A DNA stretch of 37,799 nucleotides from Blastomonas sp. CACIA14H2 (GCA_000503195.1 AYSC01000041.1:1-37799); one strand, 5' to 3'. Counted from the first letter of the stretch, positions 24,464 through 33,115 are shown. Numbers and translations are program-made. The notes: generated by a model not told the origin, from the letters alone.

Positions 24464-24754
24464 ATGCAGATCGTGCTCGAAATCCTGGATATCATCCTGC
24501 AGGTGGTGACGTGGTTCATCATCATCCAGATCGTGCTGTCCTGGCTGATCGCGTTCAACGTCGTCAGCATGCAGAACGACCTGGTCCGCCAGCTGGTCGA
24601 ATCGCTGCATCGGATCACCGAGCCGCTCTATCGCCCGGTGCGCAAGATCCTGCCCGATCTCGGCATGATCGACCTGGCACCGATGGTGGTGATCCTGATC
24701 GTGATGATCCTGCGCAATTCGATCATCCCCCGGCTCTGGGAACAGTTCGCCTAA
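24464..24754 (+). CDS. YggT family membrane protein
   Basis: A 96-aa protein with two membrane segments (about 5-30 and 70-88) separated by the conserved ITEPLYRPVRKILPDLGMIDLAPMVV motif region. YggT/YlmG proteins are linked to cell division or membrane organisation; the bacterial role is not settled. ATG 24464 follows GCGAGAGACCC. It is 60 bp upstream of folD and may be co-transcribed with it. Confidence 0.92.
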   Translation: MQIVLEILDIILQVVTWFIIIQIVLSWLIAFNVVSMQNDLVRQLVESLHRITEPLYRPVRKILPDLGMIDLAPMVVILIVMILRNSIIPRLWEQFA

Positions 24755-24814
24755 GGCACAGATTTCCGCGCTCGGCTGTGGCATTCGGGGCCGTTTGCCG
24801 CTAGGGCTCAGGCC

Positions 24815-25705
24815 ATGACAGCCCGGATCATCGACGGTAAGGCCTTTGCGGCCGGTTTGCGCGCGCGCCTCGCCGCGCGTGTCCCCAGCTTTGTGGAACA
24901 GGCGGGCCGCGCGCCCGGCCTTGCCGTGGTGCTGGTGGGCGAGGATCCCGCGAGCCAGGTCTATGTCCGCTCCAAGCACAAGGCCACGGTCGAAGCAGGC
25001 ATGCAGAGCTTCGAACATCGCCTTCCCGCCGAGACCAGCCAGCAGGAGCTGCTCGATCTGGTCGCCGCGCTCAATGCCGACGACAGCGTCGACGGCATTC
25101 TCGTGCAGCTGCCGCTGCCGGCCCATATCGACGACAAGGCAGTGCTGGCCGCGATCGATCCGGCCAAGGATGTCGATGGCTTTCATGTCGTCAATGCCGG
25201 CAGACTCGCGGTGGGCGAAGAGGCGCTGGTACCGTGCACGCCGCTCGGATCGCTGATGCTGCTGCAGGATGTGCTGGGCGACCTTTCCGGGCTGCACGCG
25301 GTGGTGATCGGGCGGTCGAACATCGTCGGCAAGCCGATGGCGCAGCTGCTGCTGCAGCAAAGCTGCACCGTGACGATCGCGCACAGCCGGACGCAGGACC
25401 TGCCCGCCATCGTGCGGCTCGCCGATATCGTCGTCGCCGCTGTCGGCCGGGCGGAGATGGTGCGCGGCGACTGGATCAAGCCGGGGGCTTGCGTGATCGA
25501 CGTCGGTATCAACCGCGTGGCGGGGGCGGAGCCTGGCAAGACCAGGCTGGTGGGCGATTGTGCCTATGATGAATGCGCTGCGGTCGCGGGCGCGATCACC
25601 CCGGTTCCCGGCGGCGTCGGCCCGATGACCATCGCCTGCCTGCTGCGCAACACCCTGGTCGCGGCGCACCGCCGCGCGGGGCTCAGCGATCCGGAGGGAT
25701 TGTGA
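24815..25705 (+). CDS. folD: Methylenetetrahydrofolate dehydrogenase/cyclohydrolase
   Basis: A 296-aa bifunctional enzyme interconverting 5,10-methylene-, methenyl- and 10-formyl-tetrahydrofolate with [21 protein letters not shown] carries Y50 and the catalytic K54; [10 protein letters not shown], the NADP-site [16 protein letters not shown] and [15 protein letters not shown] are all present. Standard length. The stop overlaps the next start by one base (TGATG). Confidence 0.97.
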   Translation: MTARIIDGKAFAAGLRARLAARVPSFVEQAGRAPGLAVVLVGEDPASQVYVRSKHKATVEAGMQSFEHRLPAETSQQELLDLVAALNADDSVDGILVQLPLPAHIDDKAVLAAIDPAKDVDGFHVVNAGRLAVGEEALVPCTPLGSLMLLQDVLGDLSGLHAVVIGRSNIVGKPMAQLLLQQSCTVTIAHSRTQDLPAIVRLADIVVAAVGRAEMVRGDWIKPGACVIDVGINRVAGAEPGKTRLVGDCAYDECAAVAGAITPVPGGVGPMTIACLLRNTLVAAHRRAGLSDPEGL

Positions 25706-26463
25706 TGGGCACGTTGCGGCTCATCGCGGCGCTGTTGGTCGGTGTCGGGCCACTGGCTGTGCAGGCCCAGCCCGGGCCGCCGCCGCGCGAGGATCGGCGT
25801 GGGCCGCCGCCCGGGCCGCCGGGGCAATCCTATGCCAATTCGAGCGCGGTGCTGGTCTCCGAGATCGCTTTCGCGCGGCTGGCGCAGGACAAGGGCCAGT
25901 GGACCGCGTTCCGCGAAACCGCGTCCGAGCATGCGCTGCTGTTCGTTCCGCAGCCGGTGCTCGCGCAGGCCTGGCTCAAGGGCCGCGCCGATCCGGCGCA
26001 GGCAGTGAAATGGCAGCCGCAAAAGCTGTTCATGGCGTGCGACGGGCGCACCGGCGCCTCGACCGGGGCCTCGCAATTTCCCGGCGGCGCGGTGGGCTAT
26101 TACACCACCGTCTGGCAGAATCTGGAAAAGCCGCGCGCCAAGAAGCCCGACTGGAAATGGGTGCTCGACCATGGCGCGCTGCTCAAGGAGCCGCGCGCCG
26201 GGGATGAGATGATCTCTTCGCGCACCGCCGCGTGCACCGGCAACCCCAAGGCGGCACTAGGCGCTATCCCGTTCGGCCCGTCGCGCAAGGGCGAAAAGCC
26301 TTCGGCCCCCGCGACCAGCGGCGCGCGCGCCTCGGCCGATGGCACGATGGTCTGGCGCTGGGAGGTGCGCGCCGATGGCAGCCGCACAATCAGCATCGAA
26401 TTGTGGAACGGCACCGGTTTCGACACCGTGGTGCGCGACGACGTTCCGGCGGACGCGGCATGA
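25705..26463 (+). CDS. uncharacterised secreted protein, possibly NTF2/SnoaL-like
   Basis: A 252-aa protein with a signal peptide (LRLIAALLVGVGPLAVQAQ) then a Pro/Arg-rich linker. The core pairs an SAVLVSEIAFARLAQDKGQWTAFRE helix with WKWVLDHGALLKEPR and a final beta-rich segment (MVWRWEVRADGSRTISIEL). The helix-then-sheet order suggests an NTF2-like fold, but I do not recognise a named family with confidence. The start ATG 25705 has GGAGGG upstream and overlaps the folD stop; the gene overlaps marC, so folD, this gene and marC look like one operon. Confidence 0.7.
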   Translation: MGTLRLIAALLVGVGPLAVQAQPGPPPREDRRGPPPGPPGQSYANSSAVLVSEIAFARLAQDKGQWTAFRETASEHALLFVPQPVLAQAWLKGRADPAQAVKWQPQKLFMACDGRTGASTGASQFPGGAVGYYTTVWQNLEKPRAKKPDWKWVLDHGALLKEPRAGDEMISSRTAACTGNPKAALGAIPFGPSRKGEKPSAPATSGARASADGTMVWRWEVRADGSRTISIELWNGTGFDTVVRDDVPADAA

Positions 26464-27080
26464 TCGAGCTGTTCGTTTCCGCCTTCATCACTCTGTTCGT
26501 GGTGATCGACCCGCCCGGCTGCGCGCCGATCTATGCCAGCATGACCACGGGAGCCAATGCGCAGCAGCGGCGCAGCATGGCGATCCGCGCGGTGGTCGTC
26601 GCAGGCGGCATCCTGCTCGTTTTCGCCCTGTTCGGCGAGGTGCTGCTTTCGGCGCTGCATATCGAACTCAACAGTTTCCGCATCGCGGGCGGCATCATGC
26701 TGTTCCTGATCGCGCTCGACATGGTGTTCGAAAAGCGCACCGAACGCCGCGAACAGCGCGCGCAGAAGGTGATGAAGACGCCCGAGATCGAGGATGTCTC
26801 GATCTTCCCGATGGCAATGCCGATGATCGCCGGCCCCGGCTCGATCGCCTCGGTGATGCTGCTGGTCTCGCAGAATACCGGGCTCGACCGTGCGCTGACC
26901 ATCCTCGCCGCGCTGCTCGCTGTGCTGCTGCTCACCCTGGTCGCACTGCTGACCGCCGGCCCGCTGATGAAGCTGCTGGGGCAACAGGCCGAGGCGGTGA
27001 TCACACGGCTGCTCGGCGTGCTGCTGGCGGCGCTGGCGGCGCAGTTCGTGATCGACGGGCTAAGGGCGAGTTTTCAATAG
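26460..27080 (+). CDS. MarC family integral membrane protein
   Basis: A 206-aa protein with about six membrane helices. FITLFVVIDPPGCAPIYASMT near the N-terminus and FPMAMPMIAGPGSIASVML at the start of the second half are the two internally repeated MarC signatures (DP.G..P / P...GPG). Family function is unknown; the original link to antibiotic resistance was not upheld. The ATG overlaps the upstream stop by 4 bp. Confidence 0.92.
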   Translation: MIELFVSAFITLFVVIDPPGCAPIYASMTTGANAQQRRSMAIRAVVVAGGILLVFALFGEVLLSALHIELNSFRIAGGIMLFLIALDMVFEKRTERREQRAQKVMKTPEIEDVSIFPMAMPMIAGPGSIASVMLLVSQNTGLDRALTILAALLAVLLLTLVALLTAGPLMKLLGQQAEAVITRLLGVLLAALAAQFVIDGLRASFQ

Positions 27081-27146
27081 GGTGGCAGGGCGAGCGCGAG
27101 GCTTCCTCGTCAACGGCCATGCTCCCCGCGCAGCGTTACCATCGTC

Positions 27147-27238
27147 CGTCACCCTGGACTTGTTTCAGGGCCCATTTCTCCCCACGCGGCTTTCGGCTCT
27201 TGGGGCACGATGGGTCCTGAAACGAGTTCAGGATGACG
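27147..27238. repeat. inverted repeat after marC
   Basis: CGTCACCCTGGACTTGTTTC... (27147-27175) pairs imperfectly with ...GAGTTCAGGATGACG (27210-27238), giving a roughly 29-bp stem and a 34-bp loop. This is the common alphaproteobacterial intergenic palindrome type with GTCA/TGAC ends. It may terminate the folD-marC transcript. Confidence 0.75.
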
Positions 27239-27267
27239 TTGTATTGTTCAGCACGCGTGGCGCGGGG

Positions 27268-27294
27268 CCTTCGACAGGCTCAGGCTGAGCGGAG
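27268..27294. repeat. half copy of a CTTCGACAGGCTCAGG-type repeat
   Basis: CCTTCGACAGGCTCAGGCTG followed by AGCGGAG matches, in inverted form, the arm at 37425-37451. Only one arm is present here. It abuts a short remnant of an outer membrane protein frame. Confidence 0.55.
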
Positions 27295-27357
27295 GCCGAT
27301 CTGGGCAATGGCGTCGTCAGCAATCGGGTCATGATCCGCTACAAGCTCAAGTTCTAG
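27289..27357 (+). pseudogene. possible C-terminal remnant of an outer membrane beta-barrel protein
   Basis: The last 22 codons of an otherwise absent frame read AEADLGNGVVSNRVMIRYKLKF and then stop. Alternating residues and a terminal Phe are typical of outer membrane barrel ends recognised by BamA. An in-frame TGA lies just upstream within the repeat half-copy, so nothing longer is coded. It could be chance. Confidence 0.3.
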
Positions 27358-27375
27358 CGCCGATGCTCAAAGCGA

Positions 27376-27407
27376 AAAGCCCGCCAGCCTTTCGGCTGAC
27401 GGGCTTT
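27376..27407. terminator. Rho-independent terminator of the autotransporter gene
   Basis: Stem AAAGCCCG-C-CAGCC / GGCTG-A-CGGGCTTT with one mismatch and a TTTC loop. On the minus strand it ends in TTTT. It lies 27 bp after the minus-strand stop and can also terminate plus-strand transcripts. Confidence 0.85.
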
Positions 27408-27433
27408 CGTGAGGCTTGCGCCCGGGCTGGTGC

Positions 27434-30400
27434 TTAGAAGCGGAACAGCGCCGAGAGCGAGTATTGCTGCGCCTGGAAGTCCTGGCGACCCACCGTGGTG
27501 TCGATCGACGCGGTGAAGTCGAAGGTCGGCTGCGAGATGGTCAGACCGACGCCTGCTTCGGCCCAGGTCCGGTCGTCCGAACGATAGGCGAAGGGGAAGC
27601 GGCCCGTGGTGCTTCCGGCGAAATTGGCGCCGAAGAAGCGGTCGCCTTCCAGCACATCATAGACATAATCGGCATAGATGTACGGACGGAACACCGCGGT
27701 CTTCTTGGCACTGGCCGATGCGCCGACGCGGATCTGCAGGCTGTCGAACTTGTCGCGGTCGATGTCCAGAGCCGGACCGCCGCCCGCCTCGCGCACGTCG
27801 CCATAGTTGATATACTGGTACTGCGCGGCGATGCGCGGCGTGAAGACGATGGTCTTGGTCTCATACGCCTTGGACAGGCCCAGTTCCGCCGTCAGCGCCA
27901 GGCTGTCGTCGGTGGTCGACAGGGTGAACGGAGCGCCGGCAATGAACAGCGAACGCGCGGTATCCACCTGGAAGCTGCCCGCGCTGATGCGGCCATCAAG
28001 GGTCAGCCCCTGGGCAGAGGTGAATGCACCATAGATGCTGCCTTCGATCAGTTCACCGGCGACTTGCTGGCCGAGCACGGCATTGGCATCGACATCCGAA
28101 TAGCTGGCCGAGATGCCCAGCACCACGCCATCGCGCGGCAGATATTCGAAACCGCCCGAGATGAAATAGCCATCGAAGAAATCGCGGCGGCCATTGGTCA
28201 GCGCGGTCGGCATCGGTGCACCCTTGCCGTTCAGATAGCCGCCGCCCAGGTACAGCGCAAAACGGCTGTCGAGCGATGTCGCGTCGGTCACGGTCTCGCC
28301 GCTATCCTGCGCAGCCACGGCTGCCATCGCCCCGGGGAGCGCCGCACCGCTGGTGGCGGTGGCAGCGATGCCCATCGGCTGGCCGATCATCGCGATCGTG
28401 CCGCCCATGTCGCCGGACAGTGCCGACTGCATGCGGGTGCGGTGGAAGCGCGAGGTCGCCGACAGCATCGCTTCGCCGAGGTTCAGGCGAGTCGATTCGG
28501 TGAACGGAGCCAGGCCTTCGAACGTCGCCTGGATCTGTGCCGCCGACATCAGGTCGGTGCGCAGATAGACATCCGCATAGGTCCGCTCGGCACCGCGGTT
28601 GCTGTCGAAAATGCCGGCATATGACCGCTGCACCGACGAACCCGATGCGATCACGTTGCTGTAAAGGCCCGCAGTGATTCGCATGTCGACGGCATTGGCG
28701 CTGGTGGTCAGCACCGGCGTCAGGATGGCGCTGATCGGCGCCGCCGAGTTGAAGGCGGCAGAGATGCGGCCGCCGGTGGTGACGATGCGATAGGTATCGC
28801 CGTTCTTGATCGTGTAGCCCGAAACCGGCGAGACGATCACGCGGCCACCCAGGCTGGCATCGCCGGTGATCGCCAGGCGATCCGACACGCCGTTGCCGAC
28901 ATCGACCGCGAACTGCGTCGCCGACGCCAGCACCGCGCTGCCATCGATGGTCAGCGTGCCCACGGTGCCGACGCCGCCCGGCGCGATCGTGCCCATGATG
29001 CTGGTCACGAACGGCGCCTGGATGGTGCCGGTACCGGTGAGCAGACCGGCCGCCAGCGTATAGTCACCCACCGAGCGCAGGCGACCATTGACGTTCACGG
29101 TGCCGCCCGTCTGGGTGACATCGATCAGGCTGGTGAGGTTGCCCGTTCCGGCGACGGTCAGGCCGGCGGTGTTGGCCACGGTCAGGCGGTCGATGGTGAC
29201 GACGCTCGACAGCGTGGTGGTGCCCGCGTTGCTGAGGGTCACGTCGAAATAGCGACCCGCCACGCCCGTGCGGTTGTTGGGGTTGATGTTGTTCGGAACG
29301 AAATTGGTCGCACCGGGCAGACCATTGGCCAGCGTCGCGGCGGGCAGCGGGCCGGCGCGGAAGATGCCGCTGCCGTTGCGCTGCGCCTCTTCGGCCAGCT
29401 TCTGCAGCGCGGCCTGCGTTTCGGCATCGGCAGCCGGGCTGAGCACGCTGCCGATATCGGCCGCTGCCAGCTGGTTCTGCAGACCGGCGACGGCATTGTC
29501 GCCTGCGCTCAGCGAATTGATCATGTCCGCGCGCGTCAGCGTGGTGACCGCAGCCGCCGGGGCGGCCTGGGTCGCCGAAGCAGCGGTGGTCGCGGCAGCG
29601 GCGGTTTCGGTCCCGACGCTGGCGTTCAGCGCCACCTGCTCTGCTCCGCCGTTCAGCTGACCAGCGAGATCGGCGCGGCCGATGCCCGAAACGACGGCCG
29701 CGCCGTCGGTGGTCCGCGCAGGCGGCGTGAAGTCACGGCGCGTGGCGAGGTCACGGCACTCGTTCAGCCCCAGACCCTGGATACAGACCTGGCCGAAATC
29801 GGGGTCACCGCCATTGATGCCCTGACCCAGACCGGTCGGGATGCCGTTGACCACCTGGCCGCTGGCGTTGATGACGTTGTAATTGGGGTCGAGCGTCGTC
29901 GTCCAGCGCGTCGCGTCTTCCCAGTTGCCGTTGCCGGCGGCTGCGGTGACGTAGCGATAGGGGTTGGTCGCGGCGATATAATCCCAATAGAGATACAGCG
30001 GCTGGTAGAAGCTGGTGGTGCCATAGCTGCTGAACGCTTGCGCGCCGAAGAAGCGGCTGCCGCCCGAGAGCACGCCGATCTGCAGGTTCTTGGTCGACAG
30101 CGTGTTGTTGGCGGCATCGAGGATCAGCGGACCACCCGAGTCACCGCCCGCGGTGGTACCTTCGCGTGCCAGAGCGTCGTCGCGGTGGATATTGATGTCG
30201 AACTGGTTGGCACCGGCGCGACCACGCAGCGGATCGTCGAAGTCGAGATTGTAGAGGTTCTGGCCGAGCGGCGGCGTGCCGGGCGCGGCAGGGCCGAACA
30301 GGAAGTCGTTGCGGTCGTCGAGCGAGGCGAGCGCGCCCAGCATGTTTTCCGCCGCACGACGACGGAAATCGACGCCCTGCGTCGCGCCTGCGGTGCCGTT

Positions 30401-31000
30401 GCCCGAGCGGCCATAGCCGGTGATGTTGACATGATAGCCGGTGCCGCGGACCGGATCGATCGCGGTCGGGGTGGGCAGCGGCGAGAACAGCAGCGCCCAG
30501 GTCGGGATGCGCGCCGCCGGGGTGTCGAGCGTGGCGAGCGCGATATCGCCTTCCAGGAAGCCCAGGCCCTGCGGGTTGAGCAGCGAGCGGGGATCGTACT
30601 GGATCTGGCTGATGTTGAACACGTTCAGCGCGGCGTTCGAACGGAAGGCGTTGGCCGCCCAGTTCTGGAAGCCCGGACGCGCGTCGACATTGAACGAGAA
30701 GGCCGCCGGAACGGTTCCGTCGATGCTGCTGTAATCGGTCTGGCGACGGTCGTTGACGCAGTGCGCCGCGAACAGCACGGTGCGCGGGTTGATCAGCGTG
30801 CCGGTGCAGACGAAGCCGTCGTTGCGGAAGAACATGCCGACGCCGTTCACGCCACCCGCATTGTCGATGATCTGGGTCGGCGTCTGGTTGTTGTTCGGAA
30901 CGATGGCGAGCGCCGGGGCCGAAGCCAGCGCAACAGCCATGGCCGTCGCCGCGCTTCCGCCCAGAATCGCCTTGTGTAGGTGAGAGGTCTTGAAGGTCAT
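27434..31000 (-). CDS. trypsin-like autotransporter (type V secretion)
   Basis: A 1188-aa protein. Signal peptide (about 1-32, ending APALA), a chymotrypsin-fold protease domain with H80 (LFAAHC), D152 (GDIALATL) and S288 (GGDSGGPL), then a Pro/Ala-rich linker (about 430-560). A beta-helix-like passenger with autotransporter repeats (TNGxLTSxIxVxxTGGTVNVNG style) follows, and a barrel of roughly 270 residues ends YSLSALFRF. The terminal Phe supports BamA recognition. The protease would be displayed on or released from the cell surface. ATG 31000 follows AGGGG. Single gene with its own terminator. Confidence 0.9.
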   Translation of the reverse strand: MTFKTSHLHKAILGGSAATAMAVALASAPALAIVPNNNQTPTQIIDNAGGVNGVGMFFRNDGFVCTGTLINPRTVLFAAHCVNDRRQTDYSSIDGTVPAAFSFNVDARPGFQNWAANAFRSNAALNVFNISQIQYDPRSLLNPQGLGFLEGDIALATLDTPAARIPTWALLFSPLPTPTAIDPVRGTGYHVNITGYGRSGNGTAGATQGVDFRRRAAENMLGALASLDDRNDFLFGPAAPGTPPLGQNLYNLDFDDPLRGRAGANQFDINIHRDDALAREGTTAGGDSGGPLILDAANNTLSTKNLQIGVLSGGSRFFGAQAFSSYGTTSFYQPLYLYWDYIAATNPYRYVTAAAGNGNWEDATRWTTTLDPNYNVINASGQVVNGIPTGLGQGINGGDPDFGQVCIQGLGLNECRDLATRRDFTPPARTTDGAAVVSGIGRADLAGQLNGGAEQVALNASVGTETAAAATTAASATQAAPAAAVTTLTRADMINSLSAGDNAVAGLQNQLAAADIGSVLSPAADAETQAALQKLAEEAQRNGSGIFRAGPLPAATLANGLPGATNFVPNNINPNNRTGVAGRYFDVTLSNAGTTTLSSVVTIDRLTVANTAGLTVAGTGNLTSLIDVTQTGGTVNVNGRLRSVGDYTLAAGLLTGTGTIQAPFVTSIMGTIAPGGVGTVGTLTIDGSAVLASATQFAVDVGNGVSDRLAITGDASLGGRVIVSPVSGYTIKNGDTYRIVTTGGRISAAFNSAAPISAILTPVLTTSANAVDMRITAGLYSNVIASGSSVQRSYAGIFDSNRGAERTYADVYLRTDLMSAAQIQATFEGLAPFTESTRLNLGEAMLSATSRFHRTRMQSALSGDMGGTIAMIGQPMGIAATATSGAALPGAMAAVAAQDSGETVTDATSLDSRFALYLGGGYLNGKGAPMPTALTNGRRDFFDGYFISGGFEYLPRDGVVLGISASYSDVDANAVLGQQVAGELIEGSIYGAFTSAQGLTLDGRISAGSFQVDTARSLFIAGAPFTLSTTDDSLALTAELGLSKAYETKTIVFTPRIAAQYQYINYGDVREAGGGPALDIDRDKFDSLQIRVGASASAKKTAVFRPYIYADYVYDVLEGDRFFGANFAGSTTGRFPFAYRSDDRTWAEAGVGLTISQPTFDFTASIDTTVGRQDFQAQQYSLSALFRF

Positions 31001-31035
31001 GAAATTCCCCTGCTCAACGAGTGTGTTGACCGGGG

Positions 31036-31063
31036 AAATTAGCCAGCGCGAAGCGAAAGGCAA
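31036..31063 (-). promoter_or_regulatory. probable promoter of the autotransporter gene
   Basis: On the minus strand TTGCCT (31063-31058) and TAATTT (31041-31036) are spaced by 16 bp, 35 bp before the start codon. The tandem TGTAACA / TGTGTCA motif lies about 50 bp further upstream (31111-31127), where an activator could bind. Confidence 0.45.
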
Positions 31064-31138
31064 CGCGGGCGGTGGTTCTTGGTTCCGATTGTGGCAATCT
31101 GTTGCCGCTTTGACACATTTTGTTACAGAAACGGCGTC

Positions 31139-31179
31139 AAAACGCCCCCGACCCCCTGCTATTGGGGGATCGGCGGCGT
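31139..31179 (-). terminator. Rho-independent terminator of dps
   Basis: On the minus strand ACGCCGCCGATCCCCC pairs with GGGGGTCGGGGGCGT around an AATAGCA loop, followed by TTTT. It begins 20 bp after the dps stop. Confidence 0.8.
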
Positions 31180-31198
31180 CGAATTGGGGCAAAGGCGG

Positions 31199-31666
31199 TT
31201 ACTTGCCCAGCGTTTCGGTGAGGAACCAGGCGCGTTCCTGCGCCTGATCGGTCCAGTCGTCGACGATCCCGTCGGTGGCATTGTCCCCTGCCTGTCCGGC
31301 GAGTTCCTTGACCTCGCGCAGCTTGGCGACAAAGGCGAGATTGTCGTCGCGCAACTCCTTGAGCATCGCTTCGGCCGAGACGCCCGACTTGTCATTGTCG
31401 GAAATCGAGCTGCGGCGTGCGATGTCCCCGACCGAGGTCAGCGTGCGAAAGCCGTTCTTGCGCACCCGCTCGGCAATCGCGTCGGTGATGCCCAGGATCT
31501 GCGTTGCCTGATCGTCGAGCAGCAGATGATATTCGCGGAAATGCGGGCCTGCGACATGCCAGTGGAAGTTCTTGGTCTTCAGGTACAGCGCGAAGCCATC
31601 GGCCAGCAGGCCGTTCATCGCCTCGGCGAGCGCCTTGCCGGCATTGTCACCCTTCTTGTTTCCCAT
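31199..31666 (-). CDS. dps: Dps-family DNA-binding/ferritin-like protein
   Basis: A 155-aa ferritin-like protein. FHWHVAGPHFREYHLLLDD carries the intersubunit ferroxidase ligands H35, H47 and D51 at Dps spacing. The rest is a four-helix bundle ending in helix E (DDWTDQAQERAWFLTETLG). Dps oxidises Fe(II) with peroxide and stores iron, protecting DNA. The Lys-rich N-terminus is short (MGNKKGDN). ATG 31666 has AGGAG 6 nt upstream and is preferred over GTG 31669. Confidence 0.94.
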   Translation of the reverse strand: MGNKKGDNAGKALAEAMNGLLADGFALYLKTKNFHWHVAGPHFREYHLLLDDQATQILGITDAIAERVRKNGFRTLTSVGDIARRSSISDNDKSGVSAEAMLKELRDDNLAFVAKLREVKELAGQAGDNATDGIVDDWTDQAQERAWFLTETLGK

Positions 31667-31767
31667 CACGTGCTCCTGTTCTTGCAGCGGATGGGATTAA
31701 CATAGGTTGGTCTTGCGCGATTCCCATGACGAAAAATCGGCTCAGGCTGATCGATCTTCTCGATGCC

Positions 31768-32331
31768 TCAGACCAGTCCGAATGCCCCGAGCGCGAGAGC
31801 GAGCCCCAGCACGGTCAGGAGCAGCCCGGCACCGATGCGCACGGGGCGGACGGGCCAACTGGCGAGCCTTTCCTGCCAGATGATCGCCGGAGCGAGCCCC
31901 AGCACCGTCCCCGCCCAGCCGCCGATCAGCGGCCAGACCCAGTCATGGCTGCGCGCCGCCGTGGCCGCGATGATGAACTGGCCCTTGTCGCCGAATTGCA
32001 GGATGAACAGGCCGAGCAGCCCGGTCAGCAGCGGCCCGGTGCGCCAGCCCGGCAGCGTATCGACCGGACGCCGGGGCGCCAGCATGCCGAGCCCTGCGAA
32101 CAGCAGCGCCAGCGCGTAGAACAGCCGCAACGCATCGAGGCTGATCCAGGTGCCGACCACCACGCCGCCGAGCGCACCGATTACCGCCATGGCCCCGCTC
32201 GCCAGCACGACGCCGATTGTCAGCGGCCCGGGCCGGGCAAAGCGCTGCCCCAGCGCGGCACACAGCAGCTGCGTGCGGTCGCCCGTCTGCACGATCGCGG
32301 TCAGCAACAGGGTGGTGAGAAATGCCTCCAT
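31768..32331 (-). CDS. TMEM165/GDT1 (UPF0016) family cation transporter, variant motifs
   Basis: A 187-aa protein of about six membrane helices in two homologous halves. The family signature ExGD(K/R)(T/S) appears as QTGDRT (15-20) and QFGDKG (112-117); both Glu are Gln here. Canonical members export Mn2+ or exchange Ca2+/H+ via these acidic motifs. ATG 32331 begins right at the first helix. The upstream small gene ends 21 bp before, same strand. Confidence 0.85.
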   Translation of the reverse strand: MEAFLTTLLLTAIVQTGDRTQLLCAALGQRFARPGPLTIGVVLASGAMAVIGALGGVVVGTWISLDALRLFYALALLFAGLGMLAPRRPVDTLPGWRTGPLLTGLLGLFILQFGDKGQFIIAATAARSHDWVWPLIGGWAGTVLGLAPAIIWQERLASWPVRPVRIGAGLLLTVLGLALALGAFGLV

Positions 32332-32352
32332 CGGCGTCCGGACTGGCGCCAA

Positions 32353-32694
32353 TCAGCGCACGCCGCGTACCGCAATCGACGCCAGCACCGCCGCGCGCAT
32401 CTCGCCATCGCCCGAATCGCAGGCGATCGCCTCGTCCATCGCGTCGAGATATTGCGCCGCCATCGTCCGGCTCCAGCCCCGGGCGAGCAGATGCTCCAGC
32501 CCATAGGCGAGATCGCTGACACACGGCAGCGCGTTGACCTCTGCCATGTGCCGCATCTTGCCGAGTTCGCGCTGCAATTCGCTGCGCGCCACGCGCCGGG
32601 CGAGCGCACGGATATGCCCGGCCTGCATGCGCAATTGCTGGCGCGCCAGCTTCAGCCGGTCCTGCGCGGGGTCGGAGGGCGAAAACGGCTGCAT
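32353..32694 (-). CDS. conserved hypothetical helical protein
   Basis: A 113-aa protein, Arg/Ala/Leu/Met-rich and predicted largely helical (DRLKLARQQLRMQAGHIRAL, then SELQRELGKMRHMAEV). No signal peptide, no membrane segment, one Cys pair (C76-like in ALPCVSDL and C in AIACDSG). I do not recognise the family. GGAG lies 9 nt before ATG 32694. The longer frame upstream crosses rpmG antisense and is discarded. It may be co-transcribed with the GDT1-like gene. Confidence 0.65.
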   Translation of the reverse strand: MQPFSPSDPAQDRLKLARQQLRMQAGHIRALARRVARSELQRELGKMRHMAEVNALPCVSDLAYGLEHLLARGWSRTMAAQYLDAMDEAIACDSGDGEMRAAVLASIAVRGVR

Positions 32695-32805
32695 GGCGAT
32701 ACGCTCCTGCAAAAGGCTGGTCTTGCGCAAGGCTCGCACGCATCGGTTAATTTTCGGGTAAGTGCCTTTTGCGCTGCGGGGAGCCGGCCCGGAATGCCGC
32801 GCTGC

Positions 32806-32859
32806 TTGACAACCGAGCGGCCATCCGGCATGGGCCGCCTTCGCGTTTGAAGGGCGGCC
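32806..32859 (+). promoter_or_regulatory. -35 box and leader hairpin upstream of rpmG
   Basis: TTGACA (32806-32811) is a perfect -35, but no convincing -10 follows at 16-18 bp. A stable hairpin GGCCGCC-TTC / GAA-GGGCGGCC (32833-32859) lies about 90 bp before the rpmG start and could be part of its leader. Weak overall. Confidence 0.35.
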
Positions 32860-32947
32860 GCATGTGCCGCTCTTTGTGTTTGTGATTCTCTGCAGGGCCG
32901 GCAGCCGCCGTTTTCTGCATCCGATTTCTAACCCAAAGGAACAGGTC

Positions 32948-33115
32948 ATGGCCAAGCCAGCCACTGTCAAGATCCGCCTGGTCAGCACCGAAGGCACCGG
33001 CTTCTTCTATGTCACCAAGAAGAATCCGCGCAACATCACCGAGAAGATGACCTTCCGCAAGTACGACCCCGTCGCGCGCAAGCACGTCGAGTTCAAGGAA
33101 GCCAAGATCAAGTGA
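32948..33115 (+). CDS. rpmG: 50S ribosomal protein L33
   Basis: A 55-aa protein beginning [20 protein letters not shown] and ending FKEAKIK, with the conserved TKKNPRN and [10 protein letters not shown] segments. It lacks the zinc CxxC pairs, so it is the cysteine-free L33 form common in proteobacteria. AAAGGAACAGGTC precedes the ATG. It stands alone, as is usual in alphaproteobacteria where it is not next to rpmB. Confidence 0.97.
   Translation: MAKPATVKIRLVSTEGTGFFYVTKKNPRNITEKMTFRKYDPVARKHVEFKEAKIK

Noticed and set aside
32353-32997. Full 214-codon version of the small hypothetical protein
   Set aside because: The N-terminal half runs antisense into the rpmG leader and start; the ATG at 32694 with GGAG is the more plausible start.
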